From: Actinernus sp. WN-2022
Taxonomy: Eukaryota; Cnidaria; Anthozoa; Actiniaria; Actinernidae
Length of the DNA stretch: 64,000 nucleotides
Direction: 5' to 3'
Assembly: GCA_030867875.1 (NCBI GenBank)
Contig: JAOWCC010000655.1
Span: 9,818,269-9,882,268, forward strand
Part shown: piece by piece, positions 23,208 through 34,947 of the stretch
Position numbering within the stretch: the first letter of the stretch is position 1
Layout of the letters: each line of letters opens with the position of its first letter
Made by a program: the position numbers and the translations under genes
The notes under the pieces: model-generated
Databases searched by the model: none
The model's input: only the letters and a program-made list of their open reading frames with translations
Told to the model about the DNA's origin: nothing

Positions 23208-24175
23208 ATGAGTGTTATGTACTTGTCTGTCAATTGTCAGAGGCGGAGTCTGGATAAGTTTCGTCACGACAGTAGTAGTTAATTATATAGTTTGTTAAAA
23301 TACAAGAGTTTGGCGCTGAAATTCAAACTGTTATTCTTGATGGCGAAATCATATCTGCAGAAAACGGCCCAAAGCCAAAGGCAAAGCCGCGTTTCCATCG
23401 TATCTTTGAAGAGAAGCTCGACCCTTCAAAGAGATGGTACGCACTTTCTATTGTCTTTATTGAACATCGATATATATAGTGAATTCATACATAGTGATTA
23501 TGTAGAGTTTTTTCCAATGAATTCGCCGAGCTTCCATTGGAAAGTTTGCAAAATGAAAATGGCAGCTAGGAATGTACCGAACGATTGGTTTGTATCCTCG
23601 AGAAAGCAATCCGTTATTGTATCTAGCCCATTTGGTATCGTGGCGAAGTCGCTAAGATAGTTTGTGGCGGGAGATGGTGACTATCAATTCAACCAAGTTT
23701 CCGCTGGTATTATTGTCGATACACCGCCACCTACACCAGAGACACGGTCACTAAAAACACCAGAAGCAACGCCACGGCTAAAAAATCGAAAGACCTATTG
23801 ACTTCTGAGTTCTTAAGTCAAGCTGGGATCGTTGTTGTAGGTGGAGAATGATGCAAGTGTAGCAGAGCGCGAACGAAAGTAAAACGAGCTGCTCTCTTGT
23901 CAAAACCTTTGATGGAGGAGCTCAAGAACTAGATTGCTTGGGACAATTTTACGTTAAACTCGCCATGAAAATGTCCTCCATGTTCATCGGACGGAGCGGG
24001 GTAAGTGAGTTAATACATGTAAGTTTCAATCATAAATTGTCCGTCCTGTAACACGGTTATGTATTGTGATTTAGACGTGCAAAATAACCTCCCTAGATGA
24101 GCGATTGGCAGTTTCTAGATCAATTGTTTACATGTAAATATAAAAAAATCCTATATATACTGGTATATATAGAGG

Positions 24176-24330
24176 TTATTGACCAAGCGTGAGGTCAAGA
24201 TGGGGGGATATTGGTCGAGTTCATTTTTTGCGTTTTTATGGACCGAGACGGAGTCGAGGTCCATAAAAACGCAAAAAAATTAACGAGGCCAATATTCCTC
24301 CATCTTGACCGAACAAGCTTGGACAATAAG
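24176..24330. mobile_element. Foldback MITE F2, left-arm copy
   Basis: 'ttattgaccaagcgtgaggtcaagatgg' type ends are inverted around a centre of 'gcgtttttatggacc' and its complement. The same hairpin is in the right arm at about 62785-62960, with an additional local duplication of the 'gcttggtcaataacctctatat' end there. Non-coding. Confidence 0.7.
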
Positions 24331-25197
24331 GTTTTTATTATATGGCAAAAATGAATAAAACGCCCACTTTGACACGCGCGCCAGGAACCCATTGCGTGGT
24401 AAACTGAAGAGCTAATAGAAATCAATCTAAAATTAGACTGAGAGTCGACGACTTTCACTTGAAGTTCAACCTTGTGGCATTCAAAACAGTTTGTTTTCCG
24501 ACGTAAAAAATGCGTTTTTATTGATGAAAACTGACCTGTACTTTACATCAGATGTACTGAGTTTCAATGACAACTTCATCAGGAAGGCCGAATGCATTAT
24601 CTAGAGCCGGACAAAAATGTGCATATTTGTGGAAGATTTGAAAGTTGAAAACCGGCGTTGAGATCACTCGAGTGGCGATAACTCGATAAGGACACTGCCA
24701 AACTACAAATAGAGCTGTAGAAGAATGCAAACAAACTTGTAAGTATTAATTAGTAAATATATATACTCTTAATTTGTAAGCCAATTACCAAATCTGAATG
24801 CTGAATTTCTTAGCTCATACAATATAAAACCTGCTTTCTTTGATGAAACTGTGTGCTAAGCTTACTCGTTTCCGTAATAATTTTAGTCTTTGTACCATGC
24901 ACGATTGTAGTAGCATTGTGAGGTAGCCGAACTTTTCTTTGTGTTTTTGAATATACGGCCATTTCAGCTTCGCTATAGTTTTTTAGCTTCATTCAATTCA
25001 GTCGCTTTTGCTGCAGTTGTTTTCATCGAACTTGCGAGAGCCAGAAAAAAACTGCATTCAATCCATCTAAAATGCTGTAAACGAAAAAGCAGAACGATTT
25101 TTAAATTAGTATTGTCACAAATTGTTTAGTTTCTTTCAAAATGTATGGGTTCTGTCGCTATTTGTTTACGAAGAATTGTAAGCGAATTTGGAAAATC

Positions 25198-25282
25198 CTG
25201 AGCGGGCAAGATGAAAAAATAGTAGTCTTGCCCGCTGAGCAACCAATCAGATTGCAGCATTCAGAGTCATCTTGCCCGCTCA
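25198..25282. mobile_element. 85-bp foldback with GAGCGGGCAAGATGA ends, left arm
   Basis: GAGCGGGCAAGATGA at the left and TCATCTTGCCCGCTC at the right are exact inverses, and a second pair of the same box lies inside. The partner in the right arm is 61834-61915. Too short to code. Confidence 0.7.
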
Positions 25283-25372
25283 CGGAGCTGCCATATAAGA
25301 AAACTTCATATTAACTCATATTATTGCTCGGGCCAGGCCTTCGGCCGAGGCACGAGTCAGAAAATGCAAGCC

Positions 25373-25440
<68 letters not shown>

Positions 25441-25746
25441 TGTCGCTGTTTGGCGCCAGTAACCAATCAGATTACACAGGAGCCCATTGTTCGATTCCCA
25501 ACACGTGTCAGGATCAACCAATCAGATCCAACACCCGCCAGATATTGGTCATGGAAGCTCGGCAAAGCCAGCAACGTAGCGAAGGTTTGGGTTCATTCTT
25601 AACTATTATTTTGCTGAAAACAAAGGTTTCTTCGAATGAAATATCAAGATATTCAGTTATTCTTGGGCTGACAGGACTTTTAGGGGCTTTCGATGGAAAA
25701 TTATCACATTTACGAAAGGGATGTGGCGATCCAAATATCGCACAGT

Positions 25747-26029
25747 TTTATCCACACCCCCCCTATTAACGAGATTTTCTGAGGGGGTCAATTGGAAATT
25801 TAAGCTCTTTTTCTAGTTTTTCTGGGGGGTTTCACATTTTCCAAATGTTTTTCTGAAAGGGTTTCACAATTTGGAAGTGATTTTTCTGGGGGCCACTGGG
25901 ATTTCGAGCATAAGTCCCGAGGGGTAAAGACAAAAAATGCATTTTTTCTGGGGGTGAAGCTCTAAAATTCATTTCTTAGGGGGTAAAGTGCTGTATACAT
26001 CGTTAATAGGGGGGTGTGGATAAAAAATG
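25747..26029. mobile_element. MITE nested in the Helentron-like element (TTTTATCCACACCCCCC ends)
   Basis: TTTTATCCACACCCCCC then TATTAACGA at the left is mirrored by TCGTTAATA then GGGGGGTGTGGATAAAA at the right. The interior has repeated 'ttttctgggggg'-type text. No ORF. Flanking duplication not identified. Confidence 0.7.
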
Positions 26030-26785
26030 GAATGGCCCTAAGCTACTAGCTAGTCTAGCCGGCCGGAGGAGTGATCGTTTTGATCCAAATTTATAATCCA
26101 CGGAAACTGAAAGAAAATGCCTGTACTGCTGCATCTAAGTGCCATACGATTGCAGTGTTGCGTTATTGATATTGTTGAAATGCTCTTCATTACCATCGCA
26201 CACTGTGAGGAGGTCAAATGAGGGATTGATTGTTTGCAATGTTGGCTGTAATTGTTTACTGCGAAGTCCTCTCCTGAAAATGAAATATTCTTGAGATTAT
26301 ACGACTGGGAAGTCTTGACTAAACCAATGCCGAACTTTACTAAGACTTAAATTCAAGAGTCGCAAAAGCTGGAAGTGAACAGTGATTGACCCTGCTTTGA
26401 ACGCGAAAGGAAATCAGAACTGGTGAGGTTGAAATTATGTGTTTATATATGCGCACACAAATCTTGCTTGTTCCCTACTTTTAAAATTTTATTAAGTGTA
26501 ATGGTGACTGTAATTCGAACTGGAAATGAAATCGTCCGTAAGTTGAATTGTATGTGACTTTATAGAGACCAAGAAGAAAAAGTTAAAATCGATCGTCAAA
26601 ACAATAACAGAACTCGGAAGATACAGAGAGGCATTCGAATTTACTACGAATTATACCCATAAACAGAACTGGATATGACTTACAAACCGAAAATACCGAA
26701 TTAAAATTGAATTGGATGTGAAACTGTCAAAAGAAGAGCAGGATTTGTTGTGTAAAGCCATACTGGAGAGTACAATTACGGTATA

Positions 26786-27087
26786 TAAGTTATGGCTCTA
26801 TCAATTCCAAACCTGCCCCTCCCCCCCTGGATATTTGTGGGGCATCAGAACGTTGCAAATGCCCCACTGTGGGGTCAAATGCTCCATGGTGGGGCTTTGG
26901 TAGGGTGCAAATCTCTTATCAAATTCGCTATTTTGACTCTCTTTCTACAATTAACGAATTCCCCACCCTGCCAACTTTTGTTTGATACAAAATGTCTCAC
27001 CCCTGGGACAAAAACTCAGTCAAATGCCCCACTTATGCCCCCCACCCTTGGGGGATGGGCAGGTTTGGAATTGGTAGAGCTATACAC
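26786..27087. mobile_element. MITE nested in the Helentron-like element (CAATTCCAAACCTGCCC ends)
   Basis: 'ctctatcaattccaaacctg' at 26793 is the near-exact inverse of the text ending at about 27082 ('caggtttggaattggtagag'). Between them are GC-rich blocks with TGGGGCAT repeated in both orientations. ORFs here are by-products of the symmetry. Confidence 0.7.
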
Positions 27088-28388
27088 AGATACTGGAACT
27101 GATTAGAACAATCAAAAGTGTAATTGGGTGTGGAGATTTATTTACCAAGCGAACACTGTTGCCCTGAAAAATATGTCGAAAAGTCAACTTGAAATACTGA
27201 GGAAAGAAGACAAATGTAGGACTGTCAAAAGAAGAAAAAAGAAAATTGAATTAGAGCTGACTCGAAAAATGGAATGACCATCATCAGAAAATTGTATAAT
27301 ACTAAAAATAGAGTAATTTAGGTTTTGAAATTGGGACAATGGGATTTCCTGTCCATTTCTCTCTTGAGGGCATATTACTGATCCTCCAAGCCTAACCCAA
27401 TCCGTCCAATCTACTATTATAGTATTTCAGAAGTATTTATGTTTTTATGTTTTCAGATAACGAATGGAAGTGATATATAATTTATATGCATTCACTTGTA
27501 TATTGATATTATTATTACAGTCACGAACAGACAATATTTAGCTTAATTAGTGACATAGTTTAATTGATATTAATCTAAATCATGTTCTACATTTCTTTCG
27601 AATTTTTAATTACAAGGAGGGCCACGCATTTCTTAGCCTCCCCCCTAAAAACGACTGTGGGGGAGGCTACGCATTTCTATGTGTGTACTAGTTGTTGTTA
27701 CCCTCTTTAAATAAAGTTAATTTTATTTTCCAAGTAGTCTACATGCATGAAATCAATGCACACAATATTTTATTAAACATTAGGGACTGGTCAAAAATTA
27801 GCAGGGGAGGTGCAAAGGGGGAGGGGGTGGGGTGGAGATAAAAAAAAGTCTGAATTTGTATAACGCTCCCTGGACAATTAGTATGAAATATGTTGACCCT
27901 TTCTCCCTTATAAACAATCATTTTTCAGTTGCCCATTATTTATGACCCTCCAGTTTTGGGGATTAAAAAATATACGATCCTCCCCTTTCACAACTCCTTC
28001 CGCTGATAATTTCTGATCAGTCCCTTCAGCGACCACCCTTATGCAACCTGGTTTTAATTTTTAGTAAAACTTTGGAATTAGAAGCTCCTGTAAGTGACCG
28101 TGACCACCTTTGGAGGTTTAGAATTGTAAGAAGGTGGAAAATAGCATTTACAAACAGGTTTTGCTAATAACACTACCAATCTCGTACAAGTGCCTTTAAA
28201 TATTTGTTTGCCATCTAGCTCAGTACAGCCACATTATTGCATTCCTGCAAAAGGTCCATTCCATTATATATAAATTATCACAAGCATCAGAAGTGAATCA
28301 ATTATCCGGTCCCCTAGCACTTGTACAAACTATGTATTAACCTATATTTATAGGTGGCCCGAGTTAAGGCCAATCAGGGCCTCTTGTT

Positions 28389-28841
28389 TTAAATATATTT
28401 CAACCATTTATTACTATGATTATTTCTTTACATGTTTTGGTGAATTTATTTGTCCATCTTAGGTACCGTCAACATATTTCTTTTGCTCCAGTCTCATCTT
28501 GGGGCAACAGGCTCACATGGTCAATAGGCTGTGACTGGGTGAAAATCAATTACAATCTTATATAATATTTACGCTAAATGTTGGTCTGTCTGTGTAACGC
28601 TCATACTACAGGCAGTCCAATCTGTCGATCTGCGCGTGGAAGTTCCACGAGTCCCTGGTAGTGATATAATATTTTTAAATTCACTTGGATATATAGCATA
28701 CTATCAGAATTGATTACTCATCTTCGGGCAGCAGGCTCACATGGCCAATATGCTGTGACTCTGTGAGAAACGACCTCTAGATGCCTCACTGGGTGAAAAT
28801 CCATTACAATTATATCGATATTTTTATAGTTTACTTATATA

Positions 28842-28874
<33 letters not shown>

Positions 28875-29645
28875 AACAGTATAAAGAAGAAACCCATCTC
28901 TATCTTATATAATAATACGCTAAGTGTGTGTGTGTGTAACGCTCTTTCCCAGGGTCCCTCGATCGATATCCTAATATGGAGAACGCGCGCGCGCGTCCGA
29001 AAATGGCGCCAAAAAGTGACGGCCACAGGTATCCCAACGACGACAAATCATGCGAAAAGTTGCACTCTGTCTTGGTCTTGGCTGCATTTGAGGAAAGAAT
29101 GTTAAAAAGAAATGAGTTTTCTCAAGTTCTACACTTAGTTGGGCGAGCAAGCCATCGATCGAGTTTACGGGAATCTGTTTTAGGAAATACCTGGACGAGC
29201 AAGCCATCGAGTTTTAGGGAAAACCTAGGCCAACAAGCCATCGATTTTGGGAAAACCTATCCGGATATTGCCAGGAGAAGAGGCCGAAGTCAAACGACCG
29301 AATGAGGTAAGACCAGGTATTTAAACACAGTTAGAAATGTTGTCCGTGGAAAAGGTTGTTAATTTTTTTTATCTTACAACTCTATGGTGTGTTGAAGAAC
29401 ACTTTATTTTGTCCCTGTCTGTTCTCTGTAGTTTCCTGTGTACTTAGATATAAAAACAACTGTTTCCTCGCTCAACTATCGTAGGCTCTTCAGACCAGAA
29501 ACTCACCACAACCAGACAATAATTCAAATAACTTGGCTTTTCATTATTGTTTTTATTCCGTTTTCCTGCTTCGATCAATGCTATTTTGGCGCTGCCTCAG
29601 GTGACCGTCAGTTTTGGTCCTTTTTCGACAATACGTATAATTGTG
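28389..29645. other. Shared palindrome block, no gene seen
   Basis: Matches 60590-61796 in reverse complement. Two 'ggcagcaggctcacatggccaat'-like stretches (about 28500 and 28728) form an internal repeat. A (TA)n tract (28838-28873) is longer than in the other arm. ~70 bases around the GCGCGC run at 28984 are missing on the right. The sequence 'aagccatcgatcgagttt' recurs three times between 29150 and 29240. Not coding as far as I can see. Confidence 0.55.
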
Positions 29646-29848
29646 TTCATCGGTTTGAGAAATTAACTGAGATCCGTAAGATATTATTGCCTTTTTTATC
29701 CAACTACAACTTCGAAAACATTGTAATTGTGTCAGTATATAGCCGGTCAGCCGCCTAGACGCATATCATATTTGTTGATTTCTTGTAAGTTTCGCGGGTC
29801 CATGCTAGTATATAAATAATCAGAATAAAGGTGAAAGAGAAAATATGT

Positions 29849-29922
29849 GCCCTGGGTGGGATTTTAACCCACGGCCTCGGCATACTATAGTCCGCTGTGT
29901 TACCACTACACCATCAAGACCA
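29849..29922 (-). repeat. tRNA-like sequence 1 (degenerate)
   Basis: On the minus strand TGGTGTAGTGGTAACAC matches the pol III A box and GTGGGTTAAAATCCCAC the T arm with B box; the B box has A where TTC is normal. The anticodon stem is poor. Not a working tRNA. Confidence 0.55.
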
Positions 29923-30230
29923 ACCACGCTGGCAACGCAGCCAGTTGATGGTGTCATTGTGGAATGTAACCGTGGGTACTCCCGGCATTTTCTCTTTCTG
30001 GGTCGAGATGGGAAAGCCTATAACTTTAAACTAGCTTTCAACCTAGTAAGGAACATACTGATTCACAGGCGGACAGACAAAGCTGACCAGTACGCCAACT
30101 TAGGAATCACTAGGTTTAAAGGATCCCGAAGGATTCAGACTTATTTAATAAACACATATAAACAGTATAAAGAAGAAACCCATCTCTATATATAAATAAT
30201 CAGAATAAAGGTGAACAAGAAAAAATATGT

Positions 30231-30302
30231 GCCCTGAGTGGGATTTGAACCCACGGCTTCGGCATACTAGTCCGCTGTGTTACCACTACACCATCAGGAC
30301 CA
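30231..30302 (-). repeat. tRNA-like sequence 2 (better preserved)
   Basis: 72 nucleotides. The acceptor pairs at six of seven positions, D arm GTG/CAC, and the T arm GTGGG/CCCAC is perfect with a canonical GGTTCAAATCC B box. The anticodon stem keeps only about three pairs (CGG/CCG), so I call it a tRNA-derived SINE head rather than a tRNA gene. Confidence 0.55.
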
Positions 30303-30550
30303 ACCACGCTGGCAACGCAGCCAGTTGATGGTGTGATCGTGGAACGTAACCGTGGGTACTCCCGGCATTTTCTCTTTGTGGGTCGAGATGGGAAAGCCTG
30401 CAACATTAAACTAGCTTTCAACCTAAGGATCATACCGATTCACAGGCGGACAGACAAAGCTGACCTAGGCCAACTTAGGAATCACTAGGTTTAAAGGATC
30501 CCGAAGGATTCAGGCTTATTTAATAAACACATATAAACAGTATAAATAAT

Positions 30551-31099
30551 TCTTTACTTTAAGTAAAGGTTAACTGAGGTGAATTAATAATCCCACAAAA
30601 AAACATGATTTTCTTGTTTGAAACTCATCATTATACTCGAAATAAGGGAAAGATCGTTTAATATGACGAGAGAGGGGTATGAAGATATTAAAATTGGGTG
30701 CATAAATTTGTTGCAGCTCGCAGCTGCTTTCCATCTTTTCAGCTTTTAAAGCGTCCCCCTGTTCCCCTTGTATAGCAGTGAAAATAACAGTGGAAAAACC
30801 CCAAGCCTCCCTCTTCCAAATGCTGTATTTATCAAGAGTCCCTTCCTCTTTACCTACCCAACAATTCAAAATCAGAAAACAAATGATTGAAAAAAATCAC
30901 CCAGAAGAGCCGCTAGCGGGCTACAGCTCCTCGTATTAAATAAACTTTCCCTAATAGCAAATTACAGTTCACAGATGGACCGATATATATTCATGGCTGC
31001 CAGAAAGGTTTCTAGTAATGTCTCTAAATGTCTAAAAAAGATGGAATTGTCACTCTGGTGGACAACCTGTCTCGAGTCTGTTTCCTAGCAATTCATTTT
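30551..31099. other. Left-only filler, no gene
   Basis: Absent from the right arm. 30955-31090 resembles 33165-33290 in the same arm ('cagttcacagatggaccgat' and 'gtctcgagtctg'), so it is a repeat copy. No ORF of note. Confidence 0.5.
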
Positions 31100-31379
31100 T
31101 TTTTTATTAAATCGAATATTAATAAATGAACCTGCTGTTTAGTCTTTCTTGTTCTTTTATTTTATTTTATTTTATTCAGTGTTAATATTTTAAATTTTTT
31201 TGAATCAGTTATGTATTGGAACTATTAGTGATCCAAATTTCGATTATGAATTTTAAACTTCGTGGCAAACATTATTCTTCCCTCCCTGATGAAAAGAGTT
31301 GATGAATCAAACTAATTACCCAGAATATTCTTTGAATTTCAAATCTACGTTATAAAATAGATTCGATAGTACGCGCGCT

Positions 31380-31690
31380 CTGATTGGCTGCAAGCCGTGT
31401 TTCTATAACTCTATAGAAACATAGACAGTTGAGCGCGCTAGTACTTATTTTCTGTGGGTTATTTTATAAAGGAAATAGAAAACATTTTCCTTTGTTTCTA
31501 TAGAGTTATAGAAACACTTGTGGAAGTTTGGAAGAACTCGAAATAGCGGTGGAAACACTCGCCCTTCAGGCTAACGTGTTCCCACTGCCATTTCTAGTTC
31601 TCCCAAACTCCCACTCGTGTTTCTATAACTCTATACAAACACGGGAAATGTTTTCTATTTCTTAATTAGAAAACATGAAAGCTTTATATT
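31380..31690. mobile_element. Foldback MITE, family F1, copy 2 (left arm)
   Basis: Same family as 5120-5350, with the 'tatagagttatagaaacac' boxes and the central GGAAACAC/GTGTTCCC hairpin. One box has a single change ('ctatacaaacac'). Its palindrome partner is 59440-59735. Confidence 0.8.
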
Positions 31691-31888
31691 TTCTCGGCCG
31701 ATTGGCTTTCAATATTCCTGGGTGTGAACTGACTGCATTATATATCAGTTGCAAATAATTATGTCGCTATCATTTCGTGAAGCCGACACACTCATGGTGT
31801 TATCTCGCGGCCGGAGGCCATATTGGTTAGAAATAATAGATTTTGTCCCTTTAGACTTACGCCGAAGCAGTTTCAGAACGAGTTTACC

Positions 31889-33112
31889 TAGTCAAAAGAA
31901 AGTTTTTATTCTCCTGGGACTCTGGCCGCCGTGTGATAGAATCCCATGGAAAGTGGCAGTTCACACTCACTATTACTACCATTTCTTGCTGTAAATTCAT
32001 TTTTAGCCAATGCAATATTAGTTGTATTTCAGTGGCTGTTTGAGACATGCTTCACTCAATAATTAGTATTGCTAGATTGGCCTATGTCACAGCGTTCATC
32101 CCGCATACTAGGCCTATGTCACAGCGTCCATCCCACATACTAGGCCTATGTCACAGCGTGCATCCCGCATACCAGGCCTATGTCACAGCGTCCATCCCAC
32201 ATACTAGGCCTATGTCACAGCGTCCATCCCGCATACTAGGCCTATGTCACAGCGTCCATCCCACATACTAGGCCTATGTCACAGCGTCCATCCCGCATAC
32301 CAGGCCTATGTCACAGCGTCCATCCCGCATACTAGGCCTATGTCACAGCGTCCATCCCGCATACCAGGCCTATGTCACAGCGTCCATCCCACATACTAGG
32401 CCTATGTCACAGCGTCCATCCCACATACTAGGCCTATGTCACAGCGTCCATCCCGCATACCAGGCCTATGTCACAGCGTCCATCCCGCATACTAGGCCTA
32501 TGTCACAGCGTCCATCCCACATAATAGGCCTATGTCACAGCGTCCATCCCGCATACCAGGCCTATGTCACAGCGTTTTTACAAGTTAGGTTATTTATAGA
32601 ACGGTTTCTCGCTATTCTTGGTTTGCGTATGACGTCACGGCGGCCATGTTGGAGGAACATTAACAAAAGAGTACTCATCAGTGTCCTTTGTTCCGTCCAA
32701 CATGGCCGCCGCGTCTTTGTCTTTTGAATCTCCAGGGATTGATTGCAAACTAAGAATTCTTGGATTGCAATCATTCCTAAGGGAATAAAATCACAAAAGC
32801 GTAGCAGCCATGCTGTTGAGATAACATAAGTAGCTAATGAGGCATATTTTGCTCCGCCACTGGTGCAATCCACTAATTGGCGAGAAAACGCGGTGACACC
32901 TATATAGGAGATATGACGCTCCTGGTTATGGGCTTCTGTTGAAACCCGAAATAATGTCACGAGGGAGGGAATATGAAGATATGAATCTTGCGAGCGTAAC
33001 ATTTTCGTTATCCCCTTTTTCATCTTTCCAACTTTTTGAGCGCCGTCCATGAGCAGTAAAAAAAGTCGCGATGAAAAAAACCTTTAACTGGCCCCAAAAA
33101 ATTAAGGGACCC
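31889..33112. repeat. Left-only insertion holding a 32-bp minisatellite
   Basis: The right arm passes directly from 'gagtttacct' to 'atatcttcataacccc', so this 1.2 kb is extra on the left. Besides the minisatellite it contains an inverted pair around 'aacatggccgccg' (about 32638 and 32696). No gene is supported. Confidence 0.7.
32079..32575. repeat. 32-bp minisatellite, about 15.5 copies
   Basis: The unit is 'ggcctatgtcacagcg' plus 'tccatcccgcatacta'. Units differ at two places (CCCGC or CCCAC; ATACTA, ATACCA or ATAATA), giving three or four unit types in a mixed order. The repeated ORF text (MSQRPSRILGLCHSVHP) is a by-product. Confidence 0.92.
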
Positions 33113-33382
33113 CCCAATATCTTCATAACCCCTGACCATATTAAATTAATTTTCCCTAATTAACATGCAGTTCACAGATGGACCGATAGATATTCATGAC
33201 TGCCAGAAATTGTTGTAGTATTTTCTGTAATTACCTAAATATTACGGAAATTGTCACTCTGATGGACAACATGTCTCGAGTCTGTCACCTCTTCGGCCTC
33301 TAGCCAATCAGAAAAAACCCAGATTGATTCAATCAAATAAGCAATGAATAGCAATCAATATAAACAGCAATGAAATTGTTGT

Positions 33383-33590
33383 TTAGCAATCGATATAGAA
33401 ATATTCTGTGATGTTTATTGTGGTCTGACTTTTGTTAGGCATATAAAGTTTTGTTAAACGGTAACGGCTGTATTCAATATAATAATTGTTTATCGAAATT
33501 TTGTCCATTGATTTAGGGCTACACACCCTTTTATAACACAATATACCAAAGCTTCCTACCTTATGGCAAATAACCCTAATGTGGAGATTG
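33383..33590 (+). pseudogene. 5' end of a third membrane-protein paralog, left arm
   Basis: ATG at 33563 opens MANNPNVEIA, matching the MANN start of the proteins at 16684 and 47574. The ~180 bases upstream also match their upstream regions ('aaaagtc', 'cggctgtattcaata', 'ccattgatttaggggcta'-like text). After nine codons the frame runs into a hairpin MITE and no further homology follows. A truncated gene copy, mirrored in the right arm at 58776-58985. Confidence 0.7.
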
Positions 33591-33746
33591 CGTGCGTCCA
33601 TCGAGTTATGGATGCACGCGGGAGGTTGATAAGCACGAAAGATGCGTAAGAGTCTCCTCTCGAGAGGCAAAGCCGAGAGCGACTCTAGCCTCTTGAGTGC
33701 TTAGGCAACCTCCCAAGTGCGTCTATAACTCGATGGACGCGCAGCT
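33591..33746. mobile_element. Foldback MITE F3 (GCGTCCATCGAGTTATGGA ends), left arm
   Basis: The ends GCGTCCATCGAGTTATGGA and TCTATAACTCGATGGACGC are inverted, followed inward by GGGAGGTTG and CAACCTCCC, and by a CTCGAGAG-centred loop. Interrupts the MANN frame. Partner at 58622-58774. Confidence 0.8.
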
Positions 33747-34243
33747 GTGGCGTTTACCATTTCTTTTTATAACATAACCACGACAATTAAAGAGCAAATC
33801 ATGTTTTTGTTGGTGATGAAAGATAAATTCTCAATACATGAAACAATCGCATAAATTAAGCTGAGGGCTGGTACGATAGTAGCAGTACAAAAACAAGTCA
33901 TTCATTGATATCTGCTCAACAAAATGTTTATTCAAACCTTGGTCTCAAGGAAAAGAGAAGACCTAGCTAGCTAAAAAGTTTTCGAACTGCAAGAGAAAGA
34001 CATTTATTCAGGTCCTTTTGTTGGAAGCAATCGCTTTGGTAAAGCAAAAATTAAGAAAAGGGTTCATTCGTCTGTTGAAAATTGAATAGCTTTCGGCGGA
34101 ATTAAAAACGATCTGCACACCAGTAGTTTGGAATTCGTCATTTTTCCTATAGATTGGAGTGAACTGTGGGCTGAATCTCCTGGTTTTGGCTTGTTACTGT
34201 TGCCATTTGTGCCAGTACGGGATATCCTTGAGACAAGTGAACT

Positions 34244-34947
34244 TGGAACACACATATAGAAAAGCTTACAAAAAAAATATCGTCTGGCCTTGGTGCCCTT
34301 AAACGCCTAAGACCGTTCATTCCATACTCGGCACTGATGAGTGTATACAAATCCCTAGTTCAATCTCATTTTGGCTTCTGTAGTTGCGTCTGGGGTAACT
34401 TAAACAAAGGGTTGGCAGACAAACTTCAGAAATTACAAAATCGTGCAGCCCGCATACTGACAAATCTCCCATTCCAAACTCATATCGATGATCTCTTGGG
34501 AACCCTCATTTGGAAACTGCGGGCTCGACAGTCAGAGAGCCACCCAAAAGGCTATCCTAATGTACAAAGCCCTGCACGGTCTGGCTCCCACATATTTAAC
34601 TAAAAAGTTTGAAAGACGAAACTCGGCCCTAAAATATGATCTGAGAGGTGCGAGTTCCAAAATATCTATGCCACAACCCCGGGCTAACTTTGGCAACAAA
34701 CGAATTTGCTACAACGGAGCTGAACTTTGGAATTCATTGCCTGAGGATATCAGATTATCTGATACAAATAATATTTTTAGAACTAAACTACGTAAACATA
34801 CGCTATTGTAATTACGATCTCATAAGACACGTCAAACATGTAAAGCAGTAGGCATTCTTTTTACGATTTTAAGATTTTACTTTTAATGTTATATAATTGC
34901 TATTACTAATGATTTCTTACGTGTATAAATAAAGTATGTATGTATGT
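34244..34947 (+). mobile_element. 5'-truncated LINE, AACT target duplication
   Basis: Absent from the right arm, which reads 'agtgaactattaag' (complement of 58120-58133). AACT flanks it on both sides (34240-34243 and 34948-34951). It carries only the ORF2 C-terminal region: SSGLGALKRLRPFI-like text, LVQSHFGFCSCVWGNLNKG, LQKLQNRAARILTNLPF, then after a frameshift FGNKRICYNGAELWNSLPED. The 3' tail is (TATG)n. A textbook dead-on-arrival LINE insertion. Confidence 0.88.

Larger units (their letters stand above)
25326..28388 (+). mobile_element. Helentron-like non-autonomous element 2, with visible empty site
   Basis: Starts (G)CTCGGGCC (25327-25334), a GC hairpin and 'gaaaatgcaag', followed by a ~66-base poly-T (25374-25439). 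Ends with GGCCCGAG (28356-28363), an AGGCC/GGCCT hairpin (28367-28382) and CTTGTT. The right palindrome arm lacks it: there the complementary strand reads 'catattatt' straight into 'tttaatttattt'. Insertion was therefore between T residues with no clear duplication, as reported for Helentrons. Two MITEs are nested inside. Only short, unconvincing ORFs are present. Confidence 0.75.
29815..30550 (-). repeat. Tandem pair of tRNA-headed repeats
   Basis: Two ~360-base units in direct repeat (29815-30190 and 30190-30550), each bounded by 'tatataaataatcagaataaaggtga' and ending 'acacatataaacagtataaa'. Each has a tRNA-like head on the minus strand (29849-29922 and 30231-30302). The right palindrome arm lacks the whole pair. 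The open frame 29845-30195 runs through the tRNA-like part and is probably not a gene. Likely a SINE dimer or a tRNA-containing composite repeat. Confidence 0.6.

Noticed and set aside
25374..25439. Poly-T as the poly-A tail of a minus-strand retroposon
   Set aside because: It lies just inside the 5' end of an element that has defined Helentron-like ends; the sister copy has a short T-run at the same place.
29845..30195. 116-codon protein gene
   Set aside because: Its first 30 codons are the complement of a tRNA-like sequence, and the sister unit does not keep the frame.
32079..32575. CRISPR array
   Set aside because: Units are contiguous with no unique spacers, and the surroundings are animal transposons.
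32047..32727. Repeat protein (MSQRPSRILGLCHSVHPAYQ)
   Set aside because: A direct translation of the 32-bp minisatellite; 32 is not divisible by three, so the apparent protein period is three units, with no sign of selection.
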